Source of the DNA: Streptomyces halstedii
GTDB taxonomy: Bacteria > Actinomycetota > Actinomycetes > Streptomycetales > Streptomycetaceae
Direction of reading: 5' to 3'
NCBI GenBank assembly: GCA_000720535.1
Contig: JOAZ01000003.1
Coordinates: 186,001 to 250,000, forward strand
DNA length: 64,000 nucleotides
In this document: piece after piece, positions 7,375-15,473 of the stretch
How the letters are laid out: the number at the start of each line of letters is the position of its first letter
Numbering within the stretch: the stretch's first letter is position 1
The notes under the pieces: generated by a model
The model's database searches: none
What the model saw: the letters and a program-made list of their open reading frames with translations, nothing else
Told to the model about the DNA's origin: nothing
Made by a program: the position numbers and the translations under genes

Positions 7375-8192
7375 GGCTGCTGCCGCCTTTCGGGTGGGGT
7401 GGCTGGGGGCCGGGCGGTTTCCGCCCGGACGGAGTTCGACAGGACGCCGATGCCGCTGATCTCGACGTCGACGGTGTCGCCCGGTTCGATCTGGCAGGTG
7501 GACTCGGCGCCCATCCACAGGACGTCACCGGGGTGCACGGTGATGTACTTGGTGATCTCCACGAGGTGGTCGAAGGGGTCGAAGACCATGTCGCCGGTCG
7601 GGAACAGGGCGCGGACCTCGCCGTTGACCCGCAGGGTGGTCGTCTGCGCCAGGGCGTCGACGTCGGTCTCGATCCAGGGGCCCATCGGCTTGAAGGTGTC
7701 GCTGTTCTTGCTGCGCCAGAACGTGCGGTCCTCGTGCTGCCAGGCGCGGGCGCTGACGTCGTTGCCGATGGTCCAGCCGAAGACGGCGTCGCGGGCCTGC
7801 CGGCGGGTGGCGTACCGCAGGGTCCGGCCGATGACCGCGACCAGTTCGGGTTCGGCCTCGAAGCGGCCCCGGAGCCCGTCGGGCTTCACGATCGCGGTGC
7901 GGTGGCCGGTGAGCGCGTTGTTGGCCCGGTAGCCGGCCTCCGGGCGTTCGGGGACGACCCCGGCCGTGTCGCCCAGCAGGCGGGCGTGCTCGATGTGGCG
8001 CGGGTAGTTCATGCCGACGGCGTAGAAGACGGGCGGGACGACGGGAGGCAGCCAGCACGCCTCGTCCAGCGGGACCGTGCCGATGACCGAGGGATCGCCC
8101 TCCAGGGGCGACTCGGAGAGCAGGAGCACGGCGTCGTCCTCGACTCGGCCCCACACCGCCCGGCCGCCCATGGAGACCCGGGTGTATCGCAT
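7371..8192 (-). CDS. Fumarylacetoacetate hydrolase (FAH) family protein
   Basis: 273 residues. The C-terminal FAH fold is clear: VGMNYPRH around residue 60, FEAEPELVAVIG (metal-binding acids), GWTIGNDVSAR and SKNSDTFKPMGPW, the last containing the conserved Lys of this family. Members cleave or hydrate acylpyruvates, 2-hydroxymuconate-derived dienoates and related products of aromatic ring cleavage. The stop overlaps the start of the small VOC gene by 4 nt, and the upstream aldehyde dehydrogenase ends 6 nt before it. Position next to an extradiol dioxygenase supports a late meta-cleavage step (decarboxylase, hydratase or hydrolase); which one cannot be read from sequence. Confidence 0.88.
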   Translation of the reverse strand: MRYTRVSMGGRAVWGRVEDDAVLLLSESPLEGDPSVIGTVPLDEACWLPPVVPPVFYAVGMNYPRHIEHARLLGDTAGVVPERPEAGYRANNALTGHRTAIVKPDGLRGRFEAEPELVAVIGRTLRYATRRQARDAVFGWTIGNDVSARAWQHEDRTFWRSKNSDTFKPMGPWIETDVDALAQTTTLRVNGEVRALFPTGDMVFDPFDHLVEITKYITVHPGDVLWMGAESTCQIEPGDTVDVEISGIGVLSNSVRAETARPPATPPERRQQP

Positions 8193-8198
8193 GGCGCC

Positions 8199-9647
8199 TC
8201 AGTCCGTCAGCAGGTGGGAGACGCGCTTGGTGACCAGGTAGGCGTCCAGCCCCTCCGGTCCGCCCTCACGCCCGTAACCACTGGCCTTGACGCCCCCGGA
8301 GGGCGCCTCGTGCACGGATCCCCCGCAGTGGTTGATGGAGAGGATGCCGGCCTCGAACCCGCGGGTCAGGCGCTCGGCGGTGGCGGCGGAGCGGGTGAAG
8401 CCGTACGCGGCGAGCCCGTACGGGAGCGCGTTGGCCGTGCGCAGGGCGTCATCGAGGTCGGTGAACGGGACGACCGGCGCGAGCGGTCCGAAGGGCTCCT
8501 CGGTCATCAGCGCGGCGTCGCCGGGTACGTCGGTGAGCACCGTGGGGGCGAAGAAGTAGCCCGCGCCCGGGAGGCGTCCGCCGCCGGTGAGCACCTTCGC
8601 GCCCCGGGACACGGCGTCGGCGACCAGGGCTTCCACGGCTGTCAGCCGGCGTTCGTTGGCGAGCGGGCCCATGGTGACGCCCGCGTCGAGTCCGTTGCCG
8701 ACGACGACCGCCTCGGCGGCCCGGACGAACTCCTCCGTGAACTCGGCGAGGAGGCTCTCGTGGACCAGGAAGCGGCTCGGCGAGGTGCAGACCTGTCCGG
8801 CGTTGGCGAACTTCGCGGCGGCGGCGCGGCGGGCGGCGGCCACCGGGTCGGCGTCCTCGCACACGATGACCGGGGCGTGTCCGCCCAGTTCCATGAGGGA
8901 CGGCTTCATCTCGGCGCCGGCGGCGGCCGCCAGCAGCTTGCCGACGGGCACGGAGCCGGTGAAGGCGATCAGCCGGGTCGCCGGGTGGGCGATCAGGTGG
9001 GCGGAGACCTCGGCCGGCTCACCGAAGACCAGGTTGAGGACGCCCGGGGGCACCCCGGCGTCCTCGAAGCAGCGGACCAGTTGCACGGCGGTGCCGGGGG
9101 TCTCCTCGGAGGCCTTGACGACCAGGGAGCAGCCGGCCGAGAGCGCCGCGGCGATCTTCCGCATCGGTGAGCCCGCGGGGAAGTTCCAGGGGGTGAAGGC
9201 GGCCACGGGTCCGATGGGGGCGCGGCGTACGGAGAGCAGGGTGCCGGGCTCGGAGGGGATGACCCGCCCGTAGGCGCGGCGGGCGTCGTCGGCGTCCCAG
9301 CGCAGTGCCCCGGCGACGCGTCTGGCCTCCCCGCTCGCCTCGCGCAGCGGCTTGCCCTGCTCCAGGGTCATGATCCGCCCGACCTCGTCGGCCCGGGAGA
9401 CCAGCAGGTCGGCGGCCTTGTGGAGGATCGCGGTGCGCTCGGCGACCGGGGTGTCGCGCCAGGTCACGAATCCGGCGGCGGCCGCCTCGGCGGCGCGGTC
9501 GAGGTCGGCGGTGGTGGCGAGCGGGACGTGTCCGATCACCTCTCCGGTGGCGGGGTTCACGACCGGCGCGGTGCGCCCGGTCCCGCCCTCGCACCACTCG
9601 CCCGCTATGTACATGCGGACGGCGGGGTATTCCTGATGGGTCGTCAT
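8199..9647 (-). CDS. Aldehyde dehydrogenase (succinate-semialdehyde / hydroxymuconic-semialdehyde type)
   Basis: 482 residues, full-length ALDH. Catalytic Glu253 (MELGGHAP) and Cys287 (NAGQVCTSPSR) show normal 34-residue spacing; the N-terminal MYIAGEWCEG and TPWNFPAGSPMRKIAAAL match succinate-semialdehyde dehydrogenase-like enzymes, a group that also includes 2-hydroxymuconic semialdehyde dehydrogenases. It follows the extradiol dioxygenase by 36 nt and precedes the FAH-family gene by 6 nt, the common order of a meta-cleavage operon. It is not a duplicate of the ALDH at 2623-4080: the two differ in most motifs. Probable role is oxidation of the ring-fission semialdehyde. Confidence 0.88.
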   Translation of the reverse strand: MTTHQEYPAVRMYIAGEWCEGGTGRTAPVVNPATGEVIGHVPLATTADLDRAAEAAAAGFVTWRDTPVAERTAILHKAADLLVSRADEVGRIMTLEQGKPLREASGEARRVAGALRWDADDARRAYGRVIPSEPGTLLSVRRAPIGPVAAFTPWNFPAGSPMRKIAAALSAGCSLVVKASEETPGTAVQLVRCFEDAGVPPGVLNLVFGEPAEVSAHLIAHPATRLIAFTGSVPVGKLLAAAAGAEMKPSLMELGGHAPVIVCEDADPVAAARRAAAAKFANAGQVCTSPSRFLVHESLLAEFTEEFVRAAEAVVVGNGLDAGVTMGPLANERRLTAVEALVADAVSRGAKVLTGGGRLPGAGYFFAPTVLTDVPGDAALMTEEPFGPLAPVVPFTDLDDALRTANALPYGLAAYGFTRSAATAERLTRGFEAGILSINHCGGSVHEAPSGGVKASGYGREGGPEGLDAYLVTKRVSHLLTD

Positions 9648-9683
9648 GGGTGCGTGTGGCCTCTCACGCTCGGCGGACGGGGG

Positions 9684-10607
9684 TCATGAGGCGGGGTTCC
9701 CGGGGGTGTCACGGGAGCCGCGCAGGGTCCAGATGTGGTGGGGCGGCGTGGTCGCGTGGACGCGGGTCTCGTAGGAGTCGTCGACCCGGTCCATGTCGGC
9801 CGCGTATTCGACGCGGCCTCCGCACGGGGCGTGGATGAACCGGAAGACGTTGGAGCCGATGGTGTGCCGGCCGAGTCTGCGGGCCTCCGTCCACCCCTGG
9901 GCGATCATGTGGTTGCCGCCCTCGACGACGTCGTCGAAGCCGGGGACCTCGTAGGAGACGTGGTTGACGCCCGCGCGGTCGGGGCGGTGGCACAGCAGGA
10001 AGTTGTGCTGGTCGTCGTCGCCCTCGCACTGCATGAAGGTGCCCATCGGTTCGACGATGTCGGTGGGCCGGAAGCCGAGGCGGTCGGTGTAGAACGCCAC
10101 GGCACGCTCCCGGCCCGCCTTGGGGATGTTCAGGGCGACGTGGCACATGCGCAGCGGGCGGACCCGGCCGACGGGGCCGAGCGGCTCGTTCCAGCGGCGC
10201 ACGCTGCCCGAGACGTTGGACCGGCGCACCTCGGGTGCGGGCAGTTCGCGGGGCCGGGCGAGTGTCAGGCCCACCCCGAACCCCGTCTCGTCCACCGTGT
10301 GGTGGGTGCCGTCCGCGGTGGTGGTGACGGCGCGGTCCACGGCGACGGCGGCCACCAGCGCGTCCAGTTCCTCCGCGGTGTCGACGCCCCAGACGACTTC
10401 CCGGACGGTGGGCGGGGCTTCCAGCGGCGCGGGCAGCGACGGGTCGGGGAGGGTGTCGAGGTGCAGGGTCTGCCCGGCGAGCGTCCGGAACGAGGCGCGT
10501 TCGCCGGTACGGTCCACGAGCGCGAGTCCGAAGTCCTCGAAGAAACGCACGCACGTGTCGAGTGCGTCGACGTCGTAGGTCACCGATTCGATTCTCTGGA
10601 TTCCCAT
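9684..10607 (-). CDS. Type I extradiol ring-cleavage dioxygenase (two-domain VOC)
   Basis: 307-residue two-module VOC protein of the BphC/catechol 2,3-dioxygenase type. The C-terminal module carries the 2-His-1-carboxylate iron site: His156 (MCHVALN), His216 (GVNHVSYEV) and Glu268 (GGRVEYAADMD). The N-terminal module lacks metal ligands, as in the family. It would open a catecholic ring next to the diol using Fe(II) and oxygen. The ATG at 10607 has GAGGAG 4 nt upstream. It is the first gene of a seven-gene operon ending at 4618. The LysR gene lies upstream on the same strand, with a shared operator-like motif in the gap between them. The ring substrate is not known. Confidence 0.88.
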   Translation of the reverse strand: MGIQRIESVTYDVDALDTCVRFFEDFGLALVDRTGERASFRTLAGQTLHLDTLPDPSLPAPLEAPPTVREVVWGVDTAEELDALVAAVAVDRAVTTTADGTHHTVDETGFGVGLTLARPRELPAPEVRRSNVSGSVRRWNEPLGPVGRVRPLRMCHVALNIPKAGRERAVAFYTDRLGFRPTDIVEPMGTFMQCEGDDDQHNFLLCHRPDRAGVNHVSYEVPGFDDVVEGGNHMIAQGWTEARRLGRHTIGSNVFRFIHAPCGGRVEYAADMDRVDDSYETRVHATTPPHHIWTLRGSRDTPGNPAS

Positions 10608-10707
10608 GAACTCCTCATTTCGCGGACCGATTCCGTGGAACCGCAACGGCTGGGCTGATCGTATTTTTCGGACCCGGCGGTCTCAACGGACGCGGTGTGC
10701 CGGATAT

Positions 10708-10724
10708 CGCAATCGTTTGTTGCG
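10708..10724. promoter_or_regulatory. Candidate regulator site, copy 3 (CGCAA-N7-TTGCG)
   Basis: Perfect 5-bp dyad CGCAA / TTGCG with a 7-bp spacer, centred 109 nt before the dioxygenase start codon, in the 153-bp gap between the LysR gene and the dioxygenase operon. Best-preserved copy of the motif shared with 1340-1354 and 4179-4193. Confidence 0.55.
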
Positions 10725-10760
10725 CAGGCGGTCGCATTCACCCGGAATTACGGCCCGTCG

Positions 10761-11672
10761 TCACCGGGTGATCGCGGCGATGGGATTGCCGGAGAACCAC
10801 TGGGTGAGGAAGTCCAGGAATACGGTGACCTTGCGCGGGGTGTCCTGTCCGGGGCCGTAGATCGCGTAGAGGGGGCGGTCGGGGACGGCCAATTCGGGCA
10901 GGAGGACCTGGAGGGCTCCGGACAGCAGGTCGTCGTAGGCGGACCGCTGCGGCAGCAGGGCGATGCCCCGGCCGTGCACGGCGGCCTTCTGGAGGGCGAT
11001 GTAGGAGTTGGACGAGAAGGCCACGTTGCGGATCTTGTGCAGGGTGCTGGCGTGGCCGTGGCCTATCCGCCAGACCGGGTCGTTCACATGGACCAGGCAG
11101 TCGTGGGCCGCGATGTCGTTGGGGTGGCCGAGGGTGCCGTGCCGTTCCAGGTACTCCTGGGACGCGCACAGGACGAACGGCAGCGAGGAGACCTTCTTGA
11201 GCCGGACGCTGGAGTCCCGCAGGTCCCGGGTGTGGAAGGCGATGTCGAAACCGCTGTCCAGGAAGTCGTAGGTCCGGTCGGACATGCCGCCGAGCTCGAA
11301 GCGCACCACGATCTTCGGGTGCGCGGCCGAGAAGGCCGCGATGGCGTCCCCGAGGTCCAGGCTGCCGATCCACTTCGGGCAGATGATGCTGAGCGTCCCC
11401 TCCGCCCGGTCGTGGCGCCGCGCGAGGGTGGCGTCCTCCGCCTCGATCTCGTCGAGGATGCGCGCGGCGAACTCCGCGTAGCGCCGGCCGGGCTCCGTGA
11501 GGCTGACGGAGCGGGCGGTGCGGTTGACCAGCCGCACACCGATCTGCCGCTCCAGCTCGGCGACGTGGCGCGAGACGAGTGACCCGGAGGAGCTCAGTTG
11601 CTTGGCCGCTCCGCTGAAGCTGCCGATGTGGGCGACGGTCACGAAGCTGCGCATGAGAAGCAGGCGGTCCAT
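10761..11672 (-). CDS. LysR-family transcriptional regulator
   Basis: 303 residues, standard LysR length. The N-terminal winged helix-turn-helix is clear (MRSFVTVAHIGSFSGAAKQL, then SRHVAELERQIGVRLVNRT) and the remainder is the LysR effector-binding fold (SIICPKWIG, VLCASQEYL, GIALLPQRSAYDDL). GGAGGAA precedes the ATG. It is transcribed in the same direction as, and directly upstream of, the dioxygenase operon, and is the only obvious regulator of the catabolic island. The GCAA-N7-TTGC sites upstream of the island's operons have the geometry of LysR-type operators, so it is the natural candidate to bind them with a pathway intermediate as inducer (inference). Confidence 0.9.
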   Translation of the reverse strand: MDRLLLMRSFVTVAHIGSFSGAAKQLSSSGSLVSRHVAELERQIGVRLVNRTARSVSLTEPGRRYAEFAARILDEIEAEDATLARRHDRAEGTLSIICPKWIGSLDLGDAIAAFSAAHPKIVVRFELGGMSDRTYDFLDSGFDIAFHTRDLRDSSVRLKKVSSLPFVLCASQEYLERHGTLGHPNDIAAHDCLVHVNDPVWRIGHGHASTLHKIRNVAFSSNSYIALQKAAVHGRGIALLPQRSAYDDLLSGALQVLLPELAVPDRPLYAIYGPGQDTPRKVTVFLDFLTQWFSGNPIAAITR

Positions 11673-11690
11673 GGTTCCTCCGGCCCCTTC

Positions 11691-11714
11691 ACGGCCAAAG
11701 GCGCCTTTGGCCGT
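11691..11714. promoter_or_regulatory. Perfect 24-bp palindrome before the LysR gene
   Basis: Arms ACGGCCAAAGGC and GCCTTTGGCCGT meet without spacer, 18 nt before the LysR start. It may be an operator overlapping the LysR promoter, or the terminator of the ABC operon that ends at 11877. The lack of a loop and the closeness to the start codon favour an operator. Confidence 0.5.
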
Positions 11715-11876
11715 GTCAGGTGTGGTCGGTGCGGTTGAGCGTGGGGACCCGTGCGGGTGAGGTGCGGTGACGGGGGTGGGGCCCGGTCTTCGTACGTGCG
11801 GGGGACGGGGTGGGTGCCCGGTCGGAAGGGAGCGCGAGGGGTGCGGCGCGGTGGTGGGCGGGTGGTGTCCGGGGGG

Positions 11877-12833
11877 TCAGGACTTCTTCTTCTCGACGGA
11901 GCAGTACTTCGGTGCGCTGTTGACGTTGTCGGCGGTGATGAGGCTGATCGGCGTCATGGCGATCTTGTCGGTCTTCTGCTCGTCGAGCAGTTTGATCGCG
12001 TTGGTGACGGCGATCTTCCCGGTGGTCATGGCGGAGTTGGCGACGGTCGCGGCGAAGCGGCCGTCCTTGACCGCGGCCAGGCCGTCGTCGGTCCCGTTGA
12101 CCGTCACGATCTTCACATCGGCCCCGGCCGCTTGGAAGGCCTTGAGGGCACCGAAGGCCATCTCCTCGTTCGCCACGAAGGCGTACGACATCTTCGGGTG
12201 GGCCTGGATCATGTTCTCGGCGACGTCCTGGGCCTTGGCGGCGTTGAACATGCCCGGCTGGTTCGCGACCACCTTCGCGTTGTCCGGGAGGGCCTTGGTG
12301 AAGCCGTTGACCAGCAGGTCGGAGGCGGCACCGGGGGCTCCGGCGATCACTCCGACCTCGACGGACGAGCCCGCCGCGTCCTTCTCCACGTAGCCGGCGT
12401 CGAGTTCGCCGACCTGCTTGAGGTCGACCACCACCGCGCCGAGGATGTCGCTGGGGTCGTCGGTCACCACGGACGTCAGGAAGATGGGTATGTTCGCGCT
12501 CTTGGCCTTGGCGATGTCCCCCTTGAGCGCGTCGACGTTGACCGTCTGCACGATGAGGGCGTCGACGTTGCGGGAGATCATGTCCTCGATGTTGGACAGC
12601 TCCGTACCAGGGTTCTGGTGGGAGTTGGCCGTGAAGATCTTGGCGTTCCTCGCCTCGGCGGTGTCCTTCACGGACGCCTGGAGACAGGTGTGGAACTCGG
12701 TGTCGCCGCCGTTGACGAAGCCGAGCGAGACCGCCCCGTCGCCGGAGTCGGCGCCGCAGCCGCTCAGTACGAGAGCGAGCGCGGCGGCGGCAGAGGCGGC
12801 GGTGGCTCTGCGGGAGCGAACGGAAACGTTCAT
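11877..12833 (-). CDS. Sugar-type ABC transporter substrate-binding lipoprotein (RbsB-like)
   Basis: 318 residues. N-terminus MNVSVRSRRATAASAAAALA followed by LVLSGCGA is a lipoprotein signal with lipobox LSGC, so it should be lipid-anchored outside the membrane. The rest is the periplasmic-binding-protein type 1 fold of ribose/galactose/xylose binders: DMISRNVDALIVQTVNVDALKG, then VNGTDDGLAAVKDGRFAATVANS near the C-terminus. GGCCCTCCC (complement GGGAGGGCC) precedes the ATG. Last gene of a CMD - ATPase - permease - binding protein operon. Despite its class, the ligand may be a polyol, furanose or aromatic glycoside rather than a free sugar, given its place in the catabolic island. Confidence 0.87.
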   Translation of the reverse strand: MNVSVRSRRATAASAAAALALVLSGCGADSGDGAVSLGFVNGGDTEFHTCLQASVKDTAEARNAKIFTANSHQNPGTELSNIEDMISRNVDALIVQTVNVDALKGDIAKAKSANIPIFLTSVVTDDPSDILGAVVVDLKQVGELDAGYVEKDAAGSSVEVGVIAGAPGAASDLLVNGFTKALPDNAKVVANQPGMFNAAKAQDVAENMIQAHPKMSYAFVANEEMAFGALKAFQAAGADVKIVTVNGTDDGLAAVKDGRFAATVANSAMTTGKIAVTNAIKLLDEQKTDKIAMTPISLITADNVNSAPKYCSVEKKKS

Positions 12834-12889
12834 GGGAGGGCCTTTCGAACGGTACGGGCGGGGATACGGGCAAAGGGGTACGGCGGCCG

Positions 12890-13900
12890 TCAGTGCGGGG
12901 AGGACTTCTTGTGGAGCTGGTTGGCGATCGCGGCGACGAGGAGGACGGCGCCCACGGAGATCTGCTGGAAGTAGCTGGACACCTGGAGGAGGTTGAGCGC
13001 GTTGGCCACGACGCCGAGGAGCACCACACCCAGACAGGTGCCGATGACGGTGCCGAAGCCGCCGGCCAGCATGGTGCCGCCGATCACGACCGAGGCGACC
13101 GCGGTGAGCTGGAGCTGGAGGCCGCCGGTGCCGGGGCTGCTCGCTCCGAGCCGGGACAGCAGCATCAGCCCGGCGAGGCCGGACAGGGCGCCGGCCAGGC
13201 TGTAGAGCACCAGCTTCCGCCGGTTGACGTCGATGCCGCTGAGCCGGGCGACGTGTTCGTTGCCGCCGATGGCGAAGGCGTCGCGGCCGAAGACGGTGAA
13301 CTTCATGACCAGGCCGACGACGAGGAGCACCAGGACCGCCACGATCAGCAGGTTCGGCAGGCCGAGCGTCTTCCCGGTGCCGAGCGCGGACAGATGGTCC
13401 CCGATGGAGACGCTGAGCCCGTTGAGCACCAGGAGGGCGACCCCGTCCAGCAGGGTCGCGGTGGCGAGGGTGGCCACGAAGGGCGCCACGTTCGTATAGG
13501 TCACGACGAGGCCGTTGACGAGTCCGATGGCGGTGGCCAGCAGGAGTGACACGATCACCGTGAAGGCGGTGGAGCGGCCGTCCGCGAGGAACTGGGCGGC
13601 GACGGCGGTGGTGACCGCCGCGTTGCTGCCCATCGAGAAGTCCATGCCCCCGGCGGTCATCAGCAGGGTGAGCCCGGCGGCCAGGACGGCGACCACGCTG
13701 ACCTGCCGCAGGACGTTGACCAGGTTGGTGGAGCTGGCGAACGAGTCGGTCTGCACCCCGGCGAACACGATGACGACGACGAGTACGGCTATCAGGCCGG
13801 CGTGCGGGACGCCGGTGAGTGCGCGGAAGGGCCCCGCCGTCCGGCTGGCGTGCGTGGGGCTCTTGGTTCCGGGTGTCTCCGGCGGAGCGGTGAGGCTCAT
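12890..13900 (-). CDS. Sugar-type ABC transporter permease (RbsC-like)
   Basis: 336-residue membrane protein with about nine hydrophobic segments (for example GLIAVLVVVIVFAGVQT, AVLAAGLTLLMTAGGMDFS, LIVAVLVLLVVGLVM). The conserved loop GGNEHVARLSGIDVNRRKLVLYSLAGALSGLAG is the ATPase-contact region of the ribose permease family. Start at 13900 overlaps the ATPase stop as ATGA, so the two are translationally coupled; the binding protein starts 56 nt after its stop. As in this family, a homodimer would form the channel. Confidence 0.88.
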   Translation of the reverse strand: MSLTAPPETPGTKSPTHASRTAGPFRALTGVPHAGLIAVLVVVIVFAGVQTDSFASSTNLVNVLRQVSVVAVLAAGLTLLMTAGGMDFSMGSNAAVTTAVAAQFLADGRSTAFTVIVSLLLATAIGLVNGLVVTYTNVAPFVATLATATLLDGVALLVLNGLSVSIGDHLSALGTGKTLGLPNLLIVAVLVLLVVGLVMKFTVFGRDAFAIGGNEHVARLSGIDVNRRKLVLYSLAGALSGLAGLMLLSRLGASSPGTGGLQLQLTAVASVVIGGTMLAGGFGTVIGTCLGVVLLGVVANALNLLQVSSYFQQISVGAVLLVAAIANQLHKKSSPH

Positions 13901-15435
13901 CGGGGTTGTCCTCCGAGGGCGGTGGCGACGAGTTCGTCGCGGGTGATGGCGCTGACGTCGTGCTCGGCGACCACACGGCCGGCGCTGACGACGATCACGC
14001 GGTCGGACAGGCGCATGACCTCTTCGGCGGACGAGGAGGCGAGCAGGACGGCCACGCCCCGGGAGGCGAGATCGTCGATCAGCGCGTGGATGTCGGCCAT
14101 CGCCGACACGTCGACGCCGTTGGTGGGGTCTTCGAGGAAGCAGGCGACCGGCGACGTCTCCAGCCACTTGGCGAGCAGGACCTTCTGCTGGTTGCCGCCG
14201 GAGAGGCCGGCCACCACCGGGTTGGGGGTCAGCGAGACCACCCCGTAGGCCTCCCGGCGCGGGGCCGCGCGGCGGGTCATGTCGGCCCGGCGCTGCAACC
14301 GCCGCCGGCCGAGCCGGTCGGTGGCCAGCATGATGTTCTCGTCCACGGTGAGCCCGGGGATCAGGCCGAGCGCACGGCGGTCCCCGGTGACGCAGCGCAG
14401 TCCGCCGGCCAGCGAGCGCGCGACGTCGCCGAAGGGCACCGCGGCTCCGCCCACCTCCATCTCCCCGGCGTCCGGGCGCCGTCGGCCCGACAGCAGGTCG
14501 AACAGCCGGGACTGGGCGTCCCCGGCCGGCCCGAGGACGCCGACGATCTCGCCCTGGCGGACCTGGACGCCGAAGTCGGCGATGTCGCGGCCGTGGGACA
14601 GGCCCCGTACGGACAGCGCGACGGTCGGCGCGGGCGCCGGGCGTTCCGGCCGGCGGGAGACCACGTCGCGGCCCACCATGTGGCGGACCAGACCGGCGGA
14701 GTCCGTCTCGGCGGCGGGGCCGCTGTGCACCACGGAGCCGTCCCGGAGCACGGTGACGTGGTCCGCGAGCGACAGCACCTCGTCGATGTAGTGCGAGATG
14801 TAGACGACGGCCACGCCCTCGTCGCGCAGGGTGCGCACCAGGGTGCGGATCTGGTCGGCGGCCGCCGCGCCCAGGCAGGCCGTGGGCTCGTCCAGGATCA
14901 GGACCTTGCCGCCGCGCCGCACCTCGCGGGCGACCTCCACCATCGTCTGCTCCGCGACGGTGAGTTCGCCCGCGGTGCGCTTCACGTCGATGTCGAGGTC
15001 CAGATCGAGCAGGGCCTGGCGGGCCTGGCGCTCGACGGACTTCCACGACACCACGGAGCGTGCGGCGGGGAGGTCGCCGAGCAGGATGTTCTCGGCGACG
15101 GTCAGTGTCATGACCAGTTCGCGGCGTTGTGGCACGGTGGAGATGCCGAGCTGACGTGCCTTGCGCGCGGTGAGTCCCGAGTGAGGCGTCCCGCCGATCT
15201 CGATCGTGCCGCCGTCCCCCTGGTGCGCTCCGGAGAGGAGCTGGACCAGGGTGGACTTCCCGGCGCCGTTCATGCCCATCAGGGCGTGGACCTCACCGGC
15301 TCGGATGTCCAGCGAGGCGCCCCGGAGAGCCACGGCTCCGCCGAAGCTCTTGGTGAGGTCGCGGACGCGGACCACCGGCTCCGCGACCGGGCGGTCCACG
15401 GCGCGGGCGGTCTCCGGAGTGGTCGTGGCGGACAC
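13897..15435 (-). CDS. Sugar-type ABC transporter ATPase with two fused domains (RbsA-like)
   Basis: About 512 residues holding two tandem ATPase domains. Domain 1 has Walker A GMNGAGKST and Walker B VLILDEPTACLG. Domain 2 has a degenerate Walker A (GPAGDAQSR) but a good signature (LSGGNQQK), the normal condition for this family. GTG at 15435 was preferred because AAGGGAG lies about 8 nt upstream; an in-frame GTG at 15477 that overlaps the upstream stop (GTGA) would add 14 residues. Between the CMD-like gene and the permease in one operon. Confidence 0.87.
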   Translation of the reverse strand: MSATTTPETARAVDRPVAEPVVRVRDLTKSFGGAVALRGASLDIRAGEVHALMGMNGAGKSTLVQLLSGAHQGDGGTIEIGGTPHSGLTARKARQLGISTVPQRRELVMTLTVAENILLGDLPAARSVVSWKSVERQARQALLDLDLDIDVKRTAGELTVAEQTMVEVAREVRRGGKVLILDEPTACLGAAAADQIRTLVRTLRDEGVAVVYISHYIDEVLSLADHVTVLRDGSVVHSGPAAETDSAGLVRHMVGRDVVSRRPERPAPAPTVALSVRGLSHGRDIADFGVQVRQGEIVGVLGPAGDAQSRLFDLLSGRRRPDAGEMEVGGAAVPFGDVARSLAGGLRCVTGDRRALGLIPGLTVDENIMLATDRLGRRRLQRRADMTRRAAPRREAYGVVSLTPNPVVAGLSGGNQQKVLLAKWLETSPVACFLEDPTNGVDVSAMADIHALIDDLASRGVAVLLASSSAEEVMRLSDRVIVVSAGRVVAEHDVSAITRDELVATALGGQPR

Positions 15436-15473
15436 GGCCGTACTCCCTTCCGTACATGACTGGGGGTGGGCTG

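Noticed and set aside
11877-13976. Longer starts for the binding protein and permease genes reaching into upstream genes
   Set aside because: The extensions are antisense-like or out-of-frame sequence of the neighbours; the chosen starts have a lipoprotein signal peptide or an ATGA overlap.
14500-14560. Degenerate Walker A (GPAGDAQSR) in the second domain of the RbsA-like ATPase
   Set aside because: Normal for the second domain of this two-domain ATPase family.
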